Shown here: piece after piece, positions 1-8,340 of the stretch | Position numbering within the stretch: position 1 is the stretch's first letter | How the letters are laid out: every line of letters begins with the position of its first letter | DNA from: Arthrobacter bussei | Lineage (GTDB): Bacteria; Actinomycetota; Actinomycetes; Actinomycetales; Micrococcaceae | Assembly: GCF_009377195.2 (NCBI RefSeq) | Contig: NZ_VJXX01000001.1 | Coordinates: 124,001-188,000, forward strand | DNA length: 64,000 nucleotides | Reading direction: 5' to 3' | Translations under genes and position numbers: made by a program | Notes under the pieces: model-generated | Told to the model about the DNA's origin: nothing | Seen by the model: only the letters and a program-made list of their open reading frames with translations | The model's database searches: none

Positions 1-379
1 CGGGGGAATCGCTCCGGTCGGCGCTGGTCCGCCTGAAGTTCGCCGTACCCCACATGAGGTCGTGGCCTGCCGTATCGGCATCGATCTCGACCGACATTCC
101 CGTGCGGCCGTCGGCGTTGATCCAGGGACGGACCTTGAGGCGACCGCTGACGATGACGCGGTCGCCCTTCTTGATACTCGCGCCGGCGTTGGTGGCGAGC
201 TGGCGGAACATCGAGACGTAGTACCAGTTCGTGTGGCCGTCCACCCAGGCGCCCGTCTCCCTGTCGAAGCGTCGTTCCGTGGAGCAGATCCGGAAGCCCG
301 TGATGGGCAGCCCGCTCTGCGCCAGGGTCAGACGGACCTCGGTAGCGACGTAGCCCCGCACGGTGATGATGTCGGTCAT
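1..379 (-). CDS. ssb: single-stranded DNA-binding protein (3' end outside window)
   Basis: OB-fold protein that coats single-stranded DNA during replication and repair. The visible 126 codons start at the ATG ending at 379, behind an SD-like GAAGGGA. They begin MTDIITVRGYVATEV and contain the Ssb core, with the strand segments NWYYVSMFRQLA and GDRVIVSGRLKVRPW near residues 50-85. The reading frame runs off the window at base 1, so the C-terminal tail that normally ends in an acidic tip cannot be seen. I therefore cannot say whether this is the main replisomal Ssb or a paralogue. Confidence 0.85.
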   Translation of the reverse strand, partial: MTDIITVRGYVATEVRLTLAQSGLPITGFRICSTERRFDRETGAWVDGHTNWYYVSMFRQLATNAGASIKKGDRVIVSGRLKVRPWINADGRTGMSVEIDADTAGHDLMWGTANFRRTSADRSDSP

Positions 380-560
380 GGTGTTCCCTTCGGTTGAGGT
401 GAAGTGCCGGGCACCCGGCCCGGGTTCAGTGTGGGACGATCTGCCATGCCGTCGGGGAGCGGCGAGCGCTATGTTGATAACCGGGGCGGTCAACAGTCGC
501 CGATGCTTCCTAGCCCATCGATCCACGCCGTGGAAGTCATTCTGGGGTCGGAGCGACGTG

Positions 561-590
561 TTGAACGGCCGGCGACCGGCTTCCTACCGT
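561..590 (+). promoter_or_regulatory. promoter of the DUF6098-like gene, leaderless layout
   Basis: TTGAAC at 561-566, an 18-nt spacer, then TACCGT at 585-590. The -10 box ends exactly 6 nt before the ATG at 597, so the predicted transcript would begin at or next to the start codon. The GGAGG at 591-595 lies only 1 nt from the ATG, too close to act as a normal ribosome binding site. This supports a leaderless reading. Confidence 0.5.
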
Positions 591-596
591 GGAGGC

Positions 597-1082
597 ATGA
601 ACACCGCAGCATCCGTGGACAGCACCCACCCTCCTGCACCTGACGCCGCCCACGCCGGCTCCGACGCCAGGACGGAGGAGAGGGTCGTCGACAGCCTCGA
701 GCATCTCGGCAGGGTGGTCGAGGACTCGGGTCCCGTCTATCTCCGCTACTCGTGCGGTTTCGCCGCGGACAGGACATCCACGAGCAGGGACGGGGAGAGC
801 GGCCTGACGCTGCCCGGGCTCTCGGTCAACCCGCTCACCCCGGAGGACTGGTGGACGCGCCCCCTGGAGGACTGGCTCGCACGGCAGATCTGCCAGTACC
901 GGCATCTCGCCGAGCAGGAGGAGCGGTACGCCTGGATCCTCACCGGGACGCCGATCGGGCGCGGACCGGACTGCGAGCCGCTGCTGACGGACGTGGTGCC
1001 CCTCGGGCGCATCAGCGATCAGCTGCTGCGCGAGGCGGGAAGGGTGTACGACGAGCGCTTCGACGCCGGGAACCGGCCGTAG
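597..1082 (+). CDS. DUF6098-like protein of unknown function
   Basis: 161-residue soluble protein without signal peptide or membrane segment. The conserved part is the C-terminal half: a segment reading LPGLSVNPLTPEDWWTRP near residue 77, then DWLARQICQY, then WILTGTPIGRGPDCEPLL. This matches the pattern I know from actinobacterial DUF6098 proteins. The first 35 residues are Ala/Pro/Ser-rich and probably disordered. The gene stands alone between ssb (divergent) and tRNA-Arg. The start is set by a TANNNT box 6 nt upstream rather than by an SD. No function is known to me. Confidence 0.7.
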   Translation: MNTAASVDSTHPPAPDAAHAGSDARTEERVVDSLEHLGRVVEDSGPVYLRYSCGFAADRTSTSRDGESGLTLPGLSVNPLTPEDWWTRPLEDWLARQICQYRHLAEQEERYAWILTGTPIGRGPDCEPLLTDVVPLGRISDQLLREAGRVYDERFDAGNRP

Positions 1083-1176
1083 CCCACGATCCATCCGGTC
1101 GGAGGGACCCGGCCGGCAGCGAAGGCGTCCCCACCAGGACATGGCAAGGGCCGGACGCGCGCGCCCGGCCCCGAAG

Positions 1177-1249
1177 TGCCCCCGGCAGGATTCGAACCTG
1201 CGACCAGAGGATTAGAAGGCCCCTGCTCTATCCCCTGAGCTACGGAGGC
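1177..1249 (-). tRNA. tRNA-Arg (anticodon TCT)
   Basis: Read on the minus strand, the acceptor strands GCCTCCG and CGGGGGC pair with one G-U. The D arm is TAGCTCAGGGGATAGAGC, the anticodon loop CTTCTAA carries TCT, and the T arm has GGTTCGAATCC. CCA is not encoded. The lowest anticodon-stem pair appears to be C-U, which is unusual for a functional tRNA. Confidence 0.93.
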
Positions 1250-1330
1250 AGTACCCCGAGTTTACTATGGCTGCCCCGGGCCGCTCGGGGTCCATGGTCA
1301 TGGGCCTGCCGCGACCGGGCTGCAACGACA

Positions 1331-1756
1331 TCATTCGTCGTCGACGGCGGCCGCGAAGGTCACGCGCAGTTCGAGGCGGTGCTGGCCGTCAGGGTCCTGC
1401 GAGTAGACGGCCTTCCCGGAGATGCCCCGCAGCCCGTCCGTACCGGATCCCGGGATGATGTGGCCGGAGCTCGCAGCGTCGGCACCCTCAGCGACCCCCC
1501 AGTGCTGCACGGTCATCGCGCCCGTCCGCTCGCCGATCGAGCCGATGAACTGCTCGGAGGCCACGTAGCCGGCTCCGACGTCGTTCCCGGCCATCAGCAG
1601 CTCGGCCGTGCTCGTTCCGCTGATTTCACCCTCGAACACTTTCGCGGCCCGCACGCGGGAGAGCTCGCCGGTGCTTCCGGGTTCGGAGTACGGCTCCGCG
1701 ACCCACTCGCTGATCTCGTACTCGCCGCTGTACGCCGTCGTTCCTGTATCGGTCAT
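1331..1756 (-). CDS. DUF3224 domain protein
   Basis: 141 residues from the ATG ending at 1756 (MTDTGTTAYSGEYEISEW). The sequence follows the DUF3224 pattern of a small beta-barrel: KVFEGEISGTSTAELLMA, then a block around EQFIGSIGERTGAMTVQHWG, then VIPGSG-like IIPGSGTDGLRGISG and a final RLELRVTF strand. The family is related in fold to allene oxide cyclase-like barrels, but its role is unknown. It lies 82 nt downstream of the mptB gene on the same strand and could be cotranscribed. Frames upstream of the ATG are open but do not look conserved. Confidence 0.8.
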   Translation of the reverse strand: MTDTGTTAYSGEYEISEWVAEPYSEPGSTGELSRVRAAKVFEGEISGTSTAELLMAGNDVGAGYVASEQFIGSIGERTGAMTVQHWGVAEGADAASSGHIIPGSGTDGLRGISGKAVYSQDPDGQHRLELRVTFAAAVDDE

Positions 1757-1838
1757 CGGTCCAGTATCGCCGTTCCGCGCCTCCCCCGCTTGCGCACCCC
1801 CGGATCCATCCCGCCTCGACACGCCGGCCGACGTCGGA

Positions 1839-3407
1839 TCAGTGCAGCTGACCCGGGGCAAGGGGGCTGTACCGCCGTCGGAAGAGCACCTTGGTGCTGC
1901 GGTCCAGGAACACGAGGTACAGCGCGAACCCGAGAGCGACGACCGCCGCCACCTGCCGCGCCACCGTCAAGCTGAGGTCGAAGTAGGGGAAGATGTCGAG
2001 CTGGTCCGAGATGGCGTACACCATGAAGAACGCCACCGTGAAGTAGAGGAACTTGACCTGCCAGTCGTCCCGGATGCCGGTCACGGCGAACAGAGGAATC
2101 AGCCACACGACGTACCAGGACTGGATCATGGGGGCCAGCAGCACGATGGCGGCGAAGGCGAACGCGAGTCGCCGGACGAGCCGGCTGTGGTCCCCGCGGA
2201 ACACCTGTATCGCGATGATCACGAGCGAGGCGATGCGCGCAAGGGTGTGGAAGGCGTTGGCGAGGTCCCACCCGTTGAGGCCGACGGCGTTGCCGAGGGT
2301 GGCGATCACCAGCCCGATGAAACCGACGGGTGCGTACCAGATCCAGACGCTTCCCGGAGTGCTGAGCGCGCCGACCCAGCCGAAGCCGAACGTGTTGATG
2401 AGCCCCATGATCCAGAGGATGCCGAGACACAGTCCGGCCGTCATGAACCAGTAGAGGAACTTCCGCGGCCAGGAGGCACCCTTGCCTGCCCACATGAGCC
2501 CGACGAAGGGCAGGAAGATGAGGGTGATCGGCTTGACGCCGACGGACAGCGTGATGAGGAGGATCCCGAGCAGGGGTCGCTTCGTCGCGCACAAGTACAG
2601 CCCGGCCAGCGCCAGTCCGATCATCAGGGAGTCGTTGTGGATGGCGGCGACGAAATTGATGAGGAAGAGCGGATTGGCGACGGTGAGCCACAGGGCGCGG
2701 GTCGCGTTGATGGAGTGGAGTGCCGCGAGCTTCGGGACGAAATAGATGCACAGCGCGACGCCGAACAGCGCCACCACCCTGAACAGGATGATCGACGTGT
2801 CCGGATAGCCGCCCGTGACCCGGACGATGCCCTCCTCGATCCACAGGAACACCGGACCGTAGGGGGTCGGACTCTGCGCCCACAGGTCGTCCGCACCGAT
2901 CTGCAGATAGTTGGAGATCTGGGAGTAGCCGTCCCGGTAGGGATTCAGCTTGGCGATCATGACCTGGCCCTGGGCGATGTAGGCGAAGACGTCGCGGCTG
3001 AAGAGGGGCAGAGACGCCGCGAGCGGGACGGTCCAGGCGACGATCGCCTTGAGCACGTACGGACGCGTCTCCTCGGACCACCCGTTCAATCGCTGCCCCA
3101 GGCGCAGCCAGGCGCGGATCAGCAGCATCCCGCCGAGCGCGAGGAGCAGGACCGAGAGCACCGCACCCACCGGTTCGAAGCGCAGCCAGATGATGACGGG
3201 GTTGCGCCGGAGTTCCACCGACGCGAGGGACAGCCATCCGACGCCGAGGGAGCCCATCCACATCAGCAGCGACCCGACGAACCCCTGCACGATCGCGACG
3301 TTCGGCCGGTTGGGACCCGGCTGCGTCTCGACCTGCAGTGCGGGGAGCTGGGCGGGCATCTGGGGGATCCAATCGTCGGCAGGCATGAGTCGGCGTCGAA
3401 CGCCCAT
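1839..3407 (-). CDS. mptB: polyprenol-phosphomannose-dependent alpha-1,6-mannosyltransferase, MptB type
   Basis: 522-residue integral membrane GT-C glycosyltransferase with about a dozen hydrophobic segments, starting near residue 40. MptB enzymes extend the alpha-1,6-mannan backbone of lipomannan-type glycolipids, using polyprenyl-phosphate-mannose on the outer face of the membrane. A short loop after the first helices contains FSRDVFAYIAQGQ, which carries the acidic residue typical of GT-C enzymes. It is followed by NPYRDGY and SPTPYGPVFLWIEE, both characteristic of the MptA/MptB group. The ATG ending at 3407 follows TGAGGAC; an internal ATG ending at 3386 is the alternative. The exact acceptor is not evident from sequence. 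Confidence 0.85.
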   Translation of the reverse strand: MGVRRRLMPADDWIPQMPAQLPALQVETQPGPNRPNVAIVQGFVGSLLMWMGSLGVGWLSLASVELRRNPVIIWLRFEPVGAVLSVLLLALGGMLLIRAWLRLGQRLNGWSEETRPYVLKAIVAWTVPLAASLPLFSRDVFAYIAQGQVMIAKLNPYRDGYSQISNYLQIGADDLWAQSPTPYGPVFLWIEEGIVRVTGGYPDTSIILFRVVALFGVALCIYFVPKLAALHSINATRALWLTVANPLFLINFVAAIHNDSLMIGLALAGLYLCATKRPLLGILLITLSVGVKPITLIFLPFVGLMWAGKGASWPRKFLYWFMTAGLCLGILWIMGLINTFGFGWVGALSTPGSVWIWYAPVGFIGLVIATLGNAVGLNGWDLANAFHTLARIASLVIIAIQVFRGDHSRLVRRLAFAFAAIVLLAPMIQSWYVVWLIPLFAVTGIRDDWQVKFLYFTVAFFMVYAISDQLDIFPYFDLSLTVARQVAAVVALGFALYLVFLDRSTKVLFRRRYSPLAPGQLH

Positions 3408-3719
3408 GTCCTCAGGCGGCCGGCCGGCGACGGCCTGGCGCGGGGCACATCGGTGCCCGTACCGGAAGCAGCAGGGTTACCCAGATCTCCCCGCAGCCCT
3501 GAGCGAACTGTTCGAATATTAGCATCGGGTGACGCCCCGGGTCCGGTAGCCGCCGTCCACGGCGGCGCGGCGACAGGGGGCCTCGTCCTGTGCCCGACGG
3601 CCAAAAGCGGTCTGGTCCGCTGCCACTCCGGCTGCCCGTCACGGGGCGTGCCTTGCCTCTCCCGCGGACCGACCCGCGCCTCTGCGAAGCGCGTGGGCGG
3701 CGGACGGTACATTGGTCGG
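3408..3719. other. divergent intergenic region, mptB / orn
   Basis: 312 bp between two divergent starts. It contains the mptB SD (TGAGG) at its left edge and the orn -10 box at 3708-3713. An AT-richer patch near 3510-3525 carries GAACtGTTC. No conserved reading frame, tRNA or terminator hairpin was found. Confidence 0.5.
3708..3713 (+). promoter_or_regulatory. -10 box of orn, leaderless layout
   Basis: TACATT is followed by exactly 6 nt (GGTCGG) and then the ATG of orn at 3720. No SD is present. No good -35 hexamer is visible, which is common in actinobacterial promoters. Confidence 0.45.
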
Positions 3720-4322
3720 ATGCCGATATCGAATGAACACATCGTCTGGATCGACTGCGAGATGACGGGCCTGGACCTCATGAACGACGCGCTGATCGAG
3801 GTCGCCGTGCTCGTCACGGACGCCGAGCTCAACATCCTCGGCGATGGTGTGGACGTCGTGATCAAGCCGGCGCCGGAGGCGCTCGCGCAGATGGGCGACT
3901 TCGTGCGCACCATGCACACCACCTCCGGTCTCCTCGAGGAGCTCGACGGCGGCATCAGCATGGAGGACGCGCAGCAGCAGGTCCTCGACTACATCCGGAC
4001 CCACGTCCCCGAGCCCCGCAAGGCCCAGCTCGCGGGCAACTCGGTCGGCACGGACAGGAACTTCCTCCTGCGCGACATGCCCCTCGTGACCGATCATCTG
4101 CACTACCGGATCATCGACGTGTCCACGATCAAGGAGCTGGCCCGCCGCTGGTACACCCGCGCGTACTTCCAGTCGCCGGCCAAGACAGGCGGCCACCGCG
4201 CCCTGGGGGACATCGAGGATTCCATCCGGGAGCTGCGCTACTACCGGGCGGCCGTCTTCGTTCCCGCACCCGGACCCGACTCGGCCACCAGCAAGGCGAT
4301 CGCCCGCAGCATCGTGTCCTGA
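3720..4322 (+). CDS. orn: oligoribonuclease (DEDDh 3'-5' exonuclease)
   Basis: 200 residues, the normal length for Orn. Orn degrades 2-5 nt RNA fragments, including pGpG, to mononucleotides in the cytoplasm. The catalytic DEDDh set is present: D12 and E14 in WIDCEMTGLD, Asp in GNSVGTDRNFL, and His and Asp in GGHRALGDIEDSI. The ATG at 3720 has no SD but a TANNNT box 6 nt upstream, so the mRNA is probably leaderless. tRNA-His follows 134 nt downstream, an arrangement also found in mycobacteria. Confidence 0.96.
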   Translation: MPISNEHIVWIDCEMTGLDLMNDALIEVAVLVTDAELNILGDGVDVVIKPAPEALAQMGDFVRTMHTTSGLLEELDGGISMEDAQQQVLDYIRTHVPEPRKAQLAGNSVGTDRNFLLRDMPLVTDHLHYRIIDVSTIKELARRWYTRAYFQSPAKTGGHRALGDIEDSIRELRYYRAAVFVPAPGPDSATSKAIARSIVS

Positions 4323-4456
4323 CCCCGCCAACCGGCGTCGACCCGGCGTCGGCAGGCACTGTCCGGAGCACTCCGAAAAGTGTGTAAACTTGTATCCGCT
4401 GCCTTTCGCAGACAGCCCGGACGGAGGTTCTCGCCGGGCCGGACAGCGAAGCACAT

Positions 4457-4530
4457 GGTGGGTATAGCTCAGTTGGCAGAGCGCCTGGTTGTGGTCCAGG
4501 AGGTCGCGGGTTCAACCCCCGTTACTCACC
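4457..4530 (+). tRNA. tRNA-His (anticodon GTG)
   Basis: Acceptor strands GTGGGTA and TACTCAC pair, and an extra G at -1 (4457) faces C73 (4530), the hallmark of tRNA-His. The D arm is TAGCTCAGTTGGCAGAGC, the anticodon GTG is at 4491-4493, and the T loop is GGTTCAACCCC. CCA is not encoded. Confidence 0.97.
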
Positions 4531-4560
4531 CTCAGTCGTCAGGATGACTCCTGACCACGA

Positions 4561-4602
4561 ATGCCGTCCCGGAGATCATCCGGGGCGGCATCCGCATTTT
4601 TC
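4561..4602 (+). terminator. intrinsic terminator of tRNA-His
   Basis: ATGCCGTCCCGGA (4561-4573) pairs with TCCGGGGCGGCAT (4579-4591), with one T-G wobble and a 5-nt loop. A run of five T follows 5 nt later. Confidence 0.75.
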
Positions 4603-4683
4603 GGACCCCGTACGCCCACGCCTTCCGGACGCAGCCTGCACAGGCCTGCGGTTCCGGCGGCCGAGAGCACCGAAGGACCCACC

Positions 4684-5856
4684 ATGGAACGCACAGTGTT
4701 CGACGAGGATCACGAGCTCTTCCGCGACGTCGCCCGCGAGTTCAACGAGCGCGCCGTCGCTCCGCACTACGCGGACTGGGACAGGCAGCACATGATGGAC
4801 CGGTCGGTATGGACGGCCGCCGGGGAGCAGGGCCTCCTCGGGTTGGCGGTTCCCGAGGAGTTCGGCGGTGCCGGCATGCCCGACTACCGCTTCCGATCCG
4901 TCCTCGACGAGGAATTCGCCCGCAGCAACCATCTGTCGGTGGGCCTGGCGTTCCACCTCCACGACGACCTGGTCCTCCCCCACCTGCTGGCGCACGGCTC
5001 CGACGACCTCAAGGAACGCTGGCTCCCCGGGATGGTATCGGGGGAGATCGTGACCTCCTGTGCATGGACGGAACCCGGAGCCGGCAGCGACCTGCGCGGG
5101 ATCCGCACCAAGGCGGTGCGCGACGGCGACGACTGGCTCATCAGCGGCCAGAAGGTCTTCATCGGCAACGGGATCAGCGGGGACGCGTCACTCGTCCTCG
5201 CGCGGACCGATGGCGGTTCCGGTCGGGGCGCCAGCGACTCGTTCTCCCTGTTCATGGTGCGGAAGGGCGAGGGATACACGCCGGGCCGGCAGCTCGACAA
5301 GATGGGCTTCCACGCCTCCGACACGGCCGAGCTGTTCTTCGACAACGTGCGGGTCCCCGGCACGGACCTCGTGGGCGAGGTGGGGCAGGGCCTCCGCTAC
5401 AGCCTCGAGCAGATCCCCCAGGGCCGGCTGGGCATCGCCGTGGCGGCAGCCGCCCTCGCCCGGGCGACGTACGAGCAGACCGTGCGCTACGTGACGGACC
5501 GGAGCGCCTTCGGTGAGCGCGTGCTCGATTTCCAGAACACCCGCCACGTCCTCGCCGACATCCTCACCGAGGTCGAGGTGACGGAGACGTTCGTGGACCG
5601 CGCAGTCCTCGCCTTCAACGCCGGCAGCCTGACCCCCACTGCTGCCGCGCAGGCGAAGCTGTGGGCCGGCGAACGGGCGAAGTCGATCACGGACCGCTGC
5701 CTGCAGCTGCACGGCGGGTACGGCTACATCCTGGAGTACCCCGTGGCGCAGGCCTTCCTCGCCGCAAGGCTGCTGACGATCTTCGGCGGTACCAGCGAGA
5801 TCATGCGCGAGTCCATCGGCCGCACGATCGCGGACCGCGCCGCACGGAAGAGGTAG
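4684..5856 (+). CDS. acyl-CoA dehydrogenase family protein with atypical active site
   Basis: 390-residue FAD flavoenzyme fold: an N-terminal helical domain, a central beta domain (SCAWTEPGAGSDLRG and SGQKVFIGNG near residues 125-165) and a C-terminal four-helix domain with RSAFGERVLDFQ and LHGGYGYILEYPVAQ. Relatives oxidise acyl-CoAs to 2-enoyl-CoAs and pass electrons to ETF. The usual catalytic Glu is missing at both known places. MCAD-type enzymes have Glu where FGGTSEIM has G368, and long-chain or isovaleryl-type enzymes have Glu where IPQGRL has G247. The ATG at 4684 follows AAGGA. def starts 5 nt after the stop, so the two genes are probably cotranscribed. Confidence 0.85.
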   Translation: MERTVFDEDHELFRDVAREFNERAVAPHYADWDRQHMMDRSVWTAAGEQGLLGLAVPEEFGGAGMPDYRFRSVLDEEFARSNHLSVGLAFHLHDDLVLPHLLAHGSDDLKERWLPGMVSGEIVTSCAWTEPGAGSDLRGIRTKAVRDGDDWLISGQKVFIGNGISGDASLVLARTDGGSGRGASDSFSLFMVRKGEGYTPGRQLDKMGFHASDTAELFFDNVRVPGTDLVGEVGQGLRYSLEQIPQGRLGIAVAAAALARATYEQTVRYVTDRSAFGERVLDFQNTRHVLADILTEVEVTETFVDRAVLAFNAGSLTPTAAAQAKLWAGERAKSITDRCLQLHGGYGYILEYPVAQAFLAARLLTIFGGTSEIMRESIGRTIADRAARKR

Positions 5857-5861
5857 TCCCC

Positions 5862-6434
5862 ATGACCGTCCACCCCATAACGATCACCGGTGAGCCGGTC
5901 CTGCATCAGCGCGCCCGGCCCGTCGAGGAGTTCGACGACGCCATGCGCACCCTGATCGCCGACATGTTCGAGACGATGGACACCGCCAACGGGGTCGGTC
6001 TCGCGGCGCCGCAGATCGGCGTGGGCCTGCGGATCTTCGTCTACGGCATGGAGAACGACGACGACGTGCCCGCACGGGGAGTCATCGTCAATCCCACGCT
6101 CGTCACATCGAAGATCCCGGGCTCGGAGCCCGACCCCGACGAGGAGTCGGAAGGATGCCTCTCCGTCCCGGGTGAGGCGTTCCCGCTCAAACGCGCCGAC
6201 TGGGTGCGGGTCTCCGGCTTCGACGGCGACGGGGGTCCCGTGGAGTTCGAGGCGACGGGGTGGTTCGCCCGGTGCATGCAGCACGAGAACGACCACCTGG
6301 ACGGGAAACTGTACGTGGACCGGCTCAACGCCAAGCACACCCGCCGCGCCAGAAAGGCCGTGAAGGCGAACGGATGGGGTATCGCGGGGCTGACCTGGAT
6401 GCCCGGAGTGGATCCGGACCCCTTCGGTCACTGA
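5862..6434 (+). CDS. def: peptide deformylase
   Basis: 190 residues. The enzyme removes the N-formyl group from nascent proteins at the ribosome. All three signature motifs are present: GVGLAAPQIG near residue 46, EGCLSVPGE near 103 with the metal-binding Cys, and QHENDHLDG near 144 with the HExxH metal ligands and catalytic Glu. The C-terminal tail runs on beyond the core (GLTWMPGVDPDPFGH), as in other actinobacterial deformylases. The gene starts 5 nt after the acyl-CoA dehydrogenase stop and has no clear promoter of its own. Whether this is the only def in the genome cannot be judged here. Confidence 0.95.
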   Translation: MTVHPITITGEPVLHQRARPVEEFDDAMRTLIADMFETMDTANGVGLAAPQIGVGLRIFVYGMENDDDVPARGVIVNPTLVTSKIPGSEPDPDEESEGCLSVPGEAFPLKRADWVRVSGFDGDGGPVEFEATGWFARCMQHENDHLDGKLYVDRLNAKHTRRARKAVKANGWGIAGLTWMPGVDPDPFGH

Positions 6435-6491
6435 TCGCGCCACCGACTGAGCCGCTCCCCTCGGTGGCACCGGTCGCTCACGTGGCGAGCG

Positions 6492-7787
6492 TCAGGACGA
6501 GGGCTTCGGGATGTGCTCCTGACCCACCGGCGCGGGCGCTTCGACGAGGTCCTCGAGGCGCGTGACACCCCGCAGCGGACCCAGCAGGGCGACGAGCGGA
6601 GCCGAGCAGGCGATCACGACGCCGACGAGGATCGCCTCCCTGATCCCGATCGACTCCGCGAGCAGACCCGCCAGGAGACTGGCGAGGGCGAGCATGCCCC
6701 AGCTGACCGTCCGGGACGCGGCGCCCAGCCGGCCCATCATGCCCGGCGGGCACACGCGCTGGCGGAAGCTGGATCCCACCACGATGTTCCACGAGACGCT
6801 CGCTCCCATGACGAACATGCCGAGCAGGCCCCAGAGCATGCCCCAGCCGGGCGAGAGCACCAGCAGGGATGCGTACCCGAGGACCCCCGGCACCATGGAC
6901 CACCGCCAGAGAGGACCGGAGCCGATGCGCTCCCCCAGGGCGTTCGCGGTGACCCCTCCGACGGCTCCCCCGACCGACGCTGCGGCCAGGAGCAGACCGA
7001 GCCAGACCTCGGACTCGCCCAGCGTGCGGAGGACCAGGAGCACGAGGAGGGACGCCGCGATGTTCCCGCCGAGGTTCCACAGCGCGGCGTTGAGGAGGAG
7101 CGCACGCAGGGGTGCGGTGCTGAACGTGTAGCGCAGCCCGTCCGCCATCTCCCTGAGGATGGGGCGCTTGGCCGGTGGCTGCACCACCTCCTCGACGTCG
7201 AGCCGCTGCACCGCGAGGAGCGAGACGATCGATGCCGTCAACTGCACCAGGAGGGTGTTGGAGGCGCCGGCGAACGTGGTCAGCCACCCTGCCATCGCGC
7301 GACCGGCTGCATCCGCTGCCGCCCCCGTTCCGGTGATGAGTCCGTTGCCCTCCATGAGCTCGTCCGGCGTCACCGCCTGCTGGACCAGGGCTGCATCAGC
7401 CAGCTGGAAGAAGACGGAGGCGATGCCCGCCACGAAGGCGACGACGAAGAGGAGGGGCGTGGACAGGAAACCGAGCCAGTACCCGATCGGCAGCAGGCCG
7501 AGCACGAGCACGCGCACGACGAGCGCGGCCATCATCACGGGCTTCCGCGGCAGCCGATCCACCCAGACACCGATGAGGAGTCCGAGCACCAGCCAGGGGA
7601 GGAAGGTCATGCCCGCCAGCGCTGCGACCTCGAAGTTGCTGGCCTGCAGCTCGACGGCCGCGATGATCGGGAGGGCCACGGCGGCCACCGCGTTACCCAG
7701 GACGCCGGACGTGCTCGAGACGAGGAGGGCACGGAAGTTGCGGTTGCGCGCGACGAGTCGTCGCTCCTGCATACCCCCAGCGCTCAT
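6492..7787 (-). CDS. MFS transporter (EntS-like exporter group)
   Basis: About 431 residues with 12 predicted membrane helices. The conserved loop between helices 2 and 3 reads GVWVDRLPRKPVMM, the MFS DRxxR/K signature. The overall layout resembles the MFS_3 group that includes enterobactin and multidrug exporters. The ATG ending at 7787 is preferred because TATGGT lies exactly 6 nt before it. The ATG ending at 7772, with GGGGG in front, is an alternative. The substrate cannot be read from the sequence and the gene has no neighbour on its strand. Confidence 0.8.
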   Translation of the reverse strand: MSAGGMQERRLVARNRNFRALLVSSTSGVLGNAVAAVALPIIAAVELQASNFEVAALAGMTFLPWLVLGLLIGVWVDRLPRKPVMMAALVVRVLVLGLLPIGYWLGFLSTPLLFVVAFVAGIASVFFQLADAALVQQAVTPDELMEGNGLITGTGAAADAAGRAMAGWLTTFAGASNTLLVQLTASIVSLLAVQRLDVEEVVQPPAKRPILREMADGLRYTFSTAPLRALLLNAALWNLGGNIAASLLVLLVLRTLGESEVWLGLLLAAASVGGAVGGVTANALGERIGSGPLWRWSMVPGVLGYASLLVLSPGWGMLWGLLGMFVMGASVSWNIVVGSSFRQRVCPPGMMGRLGAASRTVSWGMLALASLLAGLLAESIGIREAILVGVVIACSAPLVALLGPLRGVTRLEDLVEAPAPVGQEHIPKPSS

Positions 7788-7793
7788 TCGAAC

Positions 7794-7799
7794 ACCATA
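7794..7799 (-). promoter_or_regulatory. -10 box of the MFS gene, leaderless layout
   Basis: On the minus strand TATGGT is followed by GTTCGA (6 nt) and the ATG of the MFS gene. No SD lies between them. Confidence 0.45.
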
Positions 7800-8340
7800 A
7801 CCGAGCCGCTGTAGGCCTCCCGTCGAGGCACCGCCATTCGGAGCGAGGACTTCAGCCGCCCTTGACGGGCGAGCACGTTCCACCGATAATCATTCGCCTC
7901 GGCAATCAAACTGTGCCGCCTGGTAGAAGTTCCCGGTTTCTCCCCTGGCGAAGAGCGGCGTCTCGCGATTGCCGTGACCGGGTCGGAGGCGGACCATTGA
8001 GGTGGAGGGTCATCCCGCGGTCGTTCCCCCAGCAGCATCGCGGTCGATGCCCCTTCGAGGCGGCTATAGACGCCGGACGGTCCCCCTACCTCTTGAGACC
8101 GGGTACGGGGGGCCGTTTCATGCGCGGTCCGGATTCTGCCGGCGTCGCGTGGTGAGCCGAGCCGAGGCGAACGGACCGGCCCCGAAGCCCCAGCAGTAAG
8201 CCGGCCCGTTCATACCGTCGCGCTTGCGTACGAGACCCGCGGCGGTCCTCACACAGTAGGCCGCTCGGCGGGCGCGTACAACGGGCGACGCGCCGACCCC
8301 GCGGCGGAAAGACATCATTGACGTGATTCGGCCGGTCGAG
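7800..8340. other. intergenic region without a supported gene
   Basis: About 540 bp between the MFS promoter and the 3' end of the RNase P RNA. Short open frames exist on both strands, but none has an SD, a plausible protein pattern or codon bias distinct from background. A GATAATCATT at 7885-7894 is the only AT-rich motif. No tRNA-like or strong terminator-like fold was seen. Confidence 0.5.

Noticed and set aside
3505..3525. GAACtGTTC as a possible LexA (SOS) box
   Set aside because: Actinobacterial SOS boxes have a 4-nt or longer centre between the GAAC and GTTC halves; here it is 1 nt. Neither neighbouring gene is an SOS gene.
1608..3719. long plus-strand frame that would extend orn by some 700 codons
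   Set aside because: The part before ATG 3720 is antisense to mptB and DUF3224. Orn has its normal length from ATG 3720, and a -10 box lies directly before that codon.
7885..7894. GATAATCATT as a Fur/Zur-like half-site near the EntS-like MFS gene
   Set aside because: Only one half of such a site is present. It lies about 90 bp upstream of the predicted promoter, and no symmetry was found.
7862..8199. short open frames between the MFS gene and rnpB
   Set aside because: They lack an SD or leaderless promoter, have no recognisable pattern and overlap each other in different frames.
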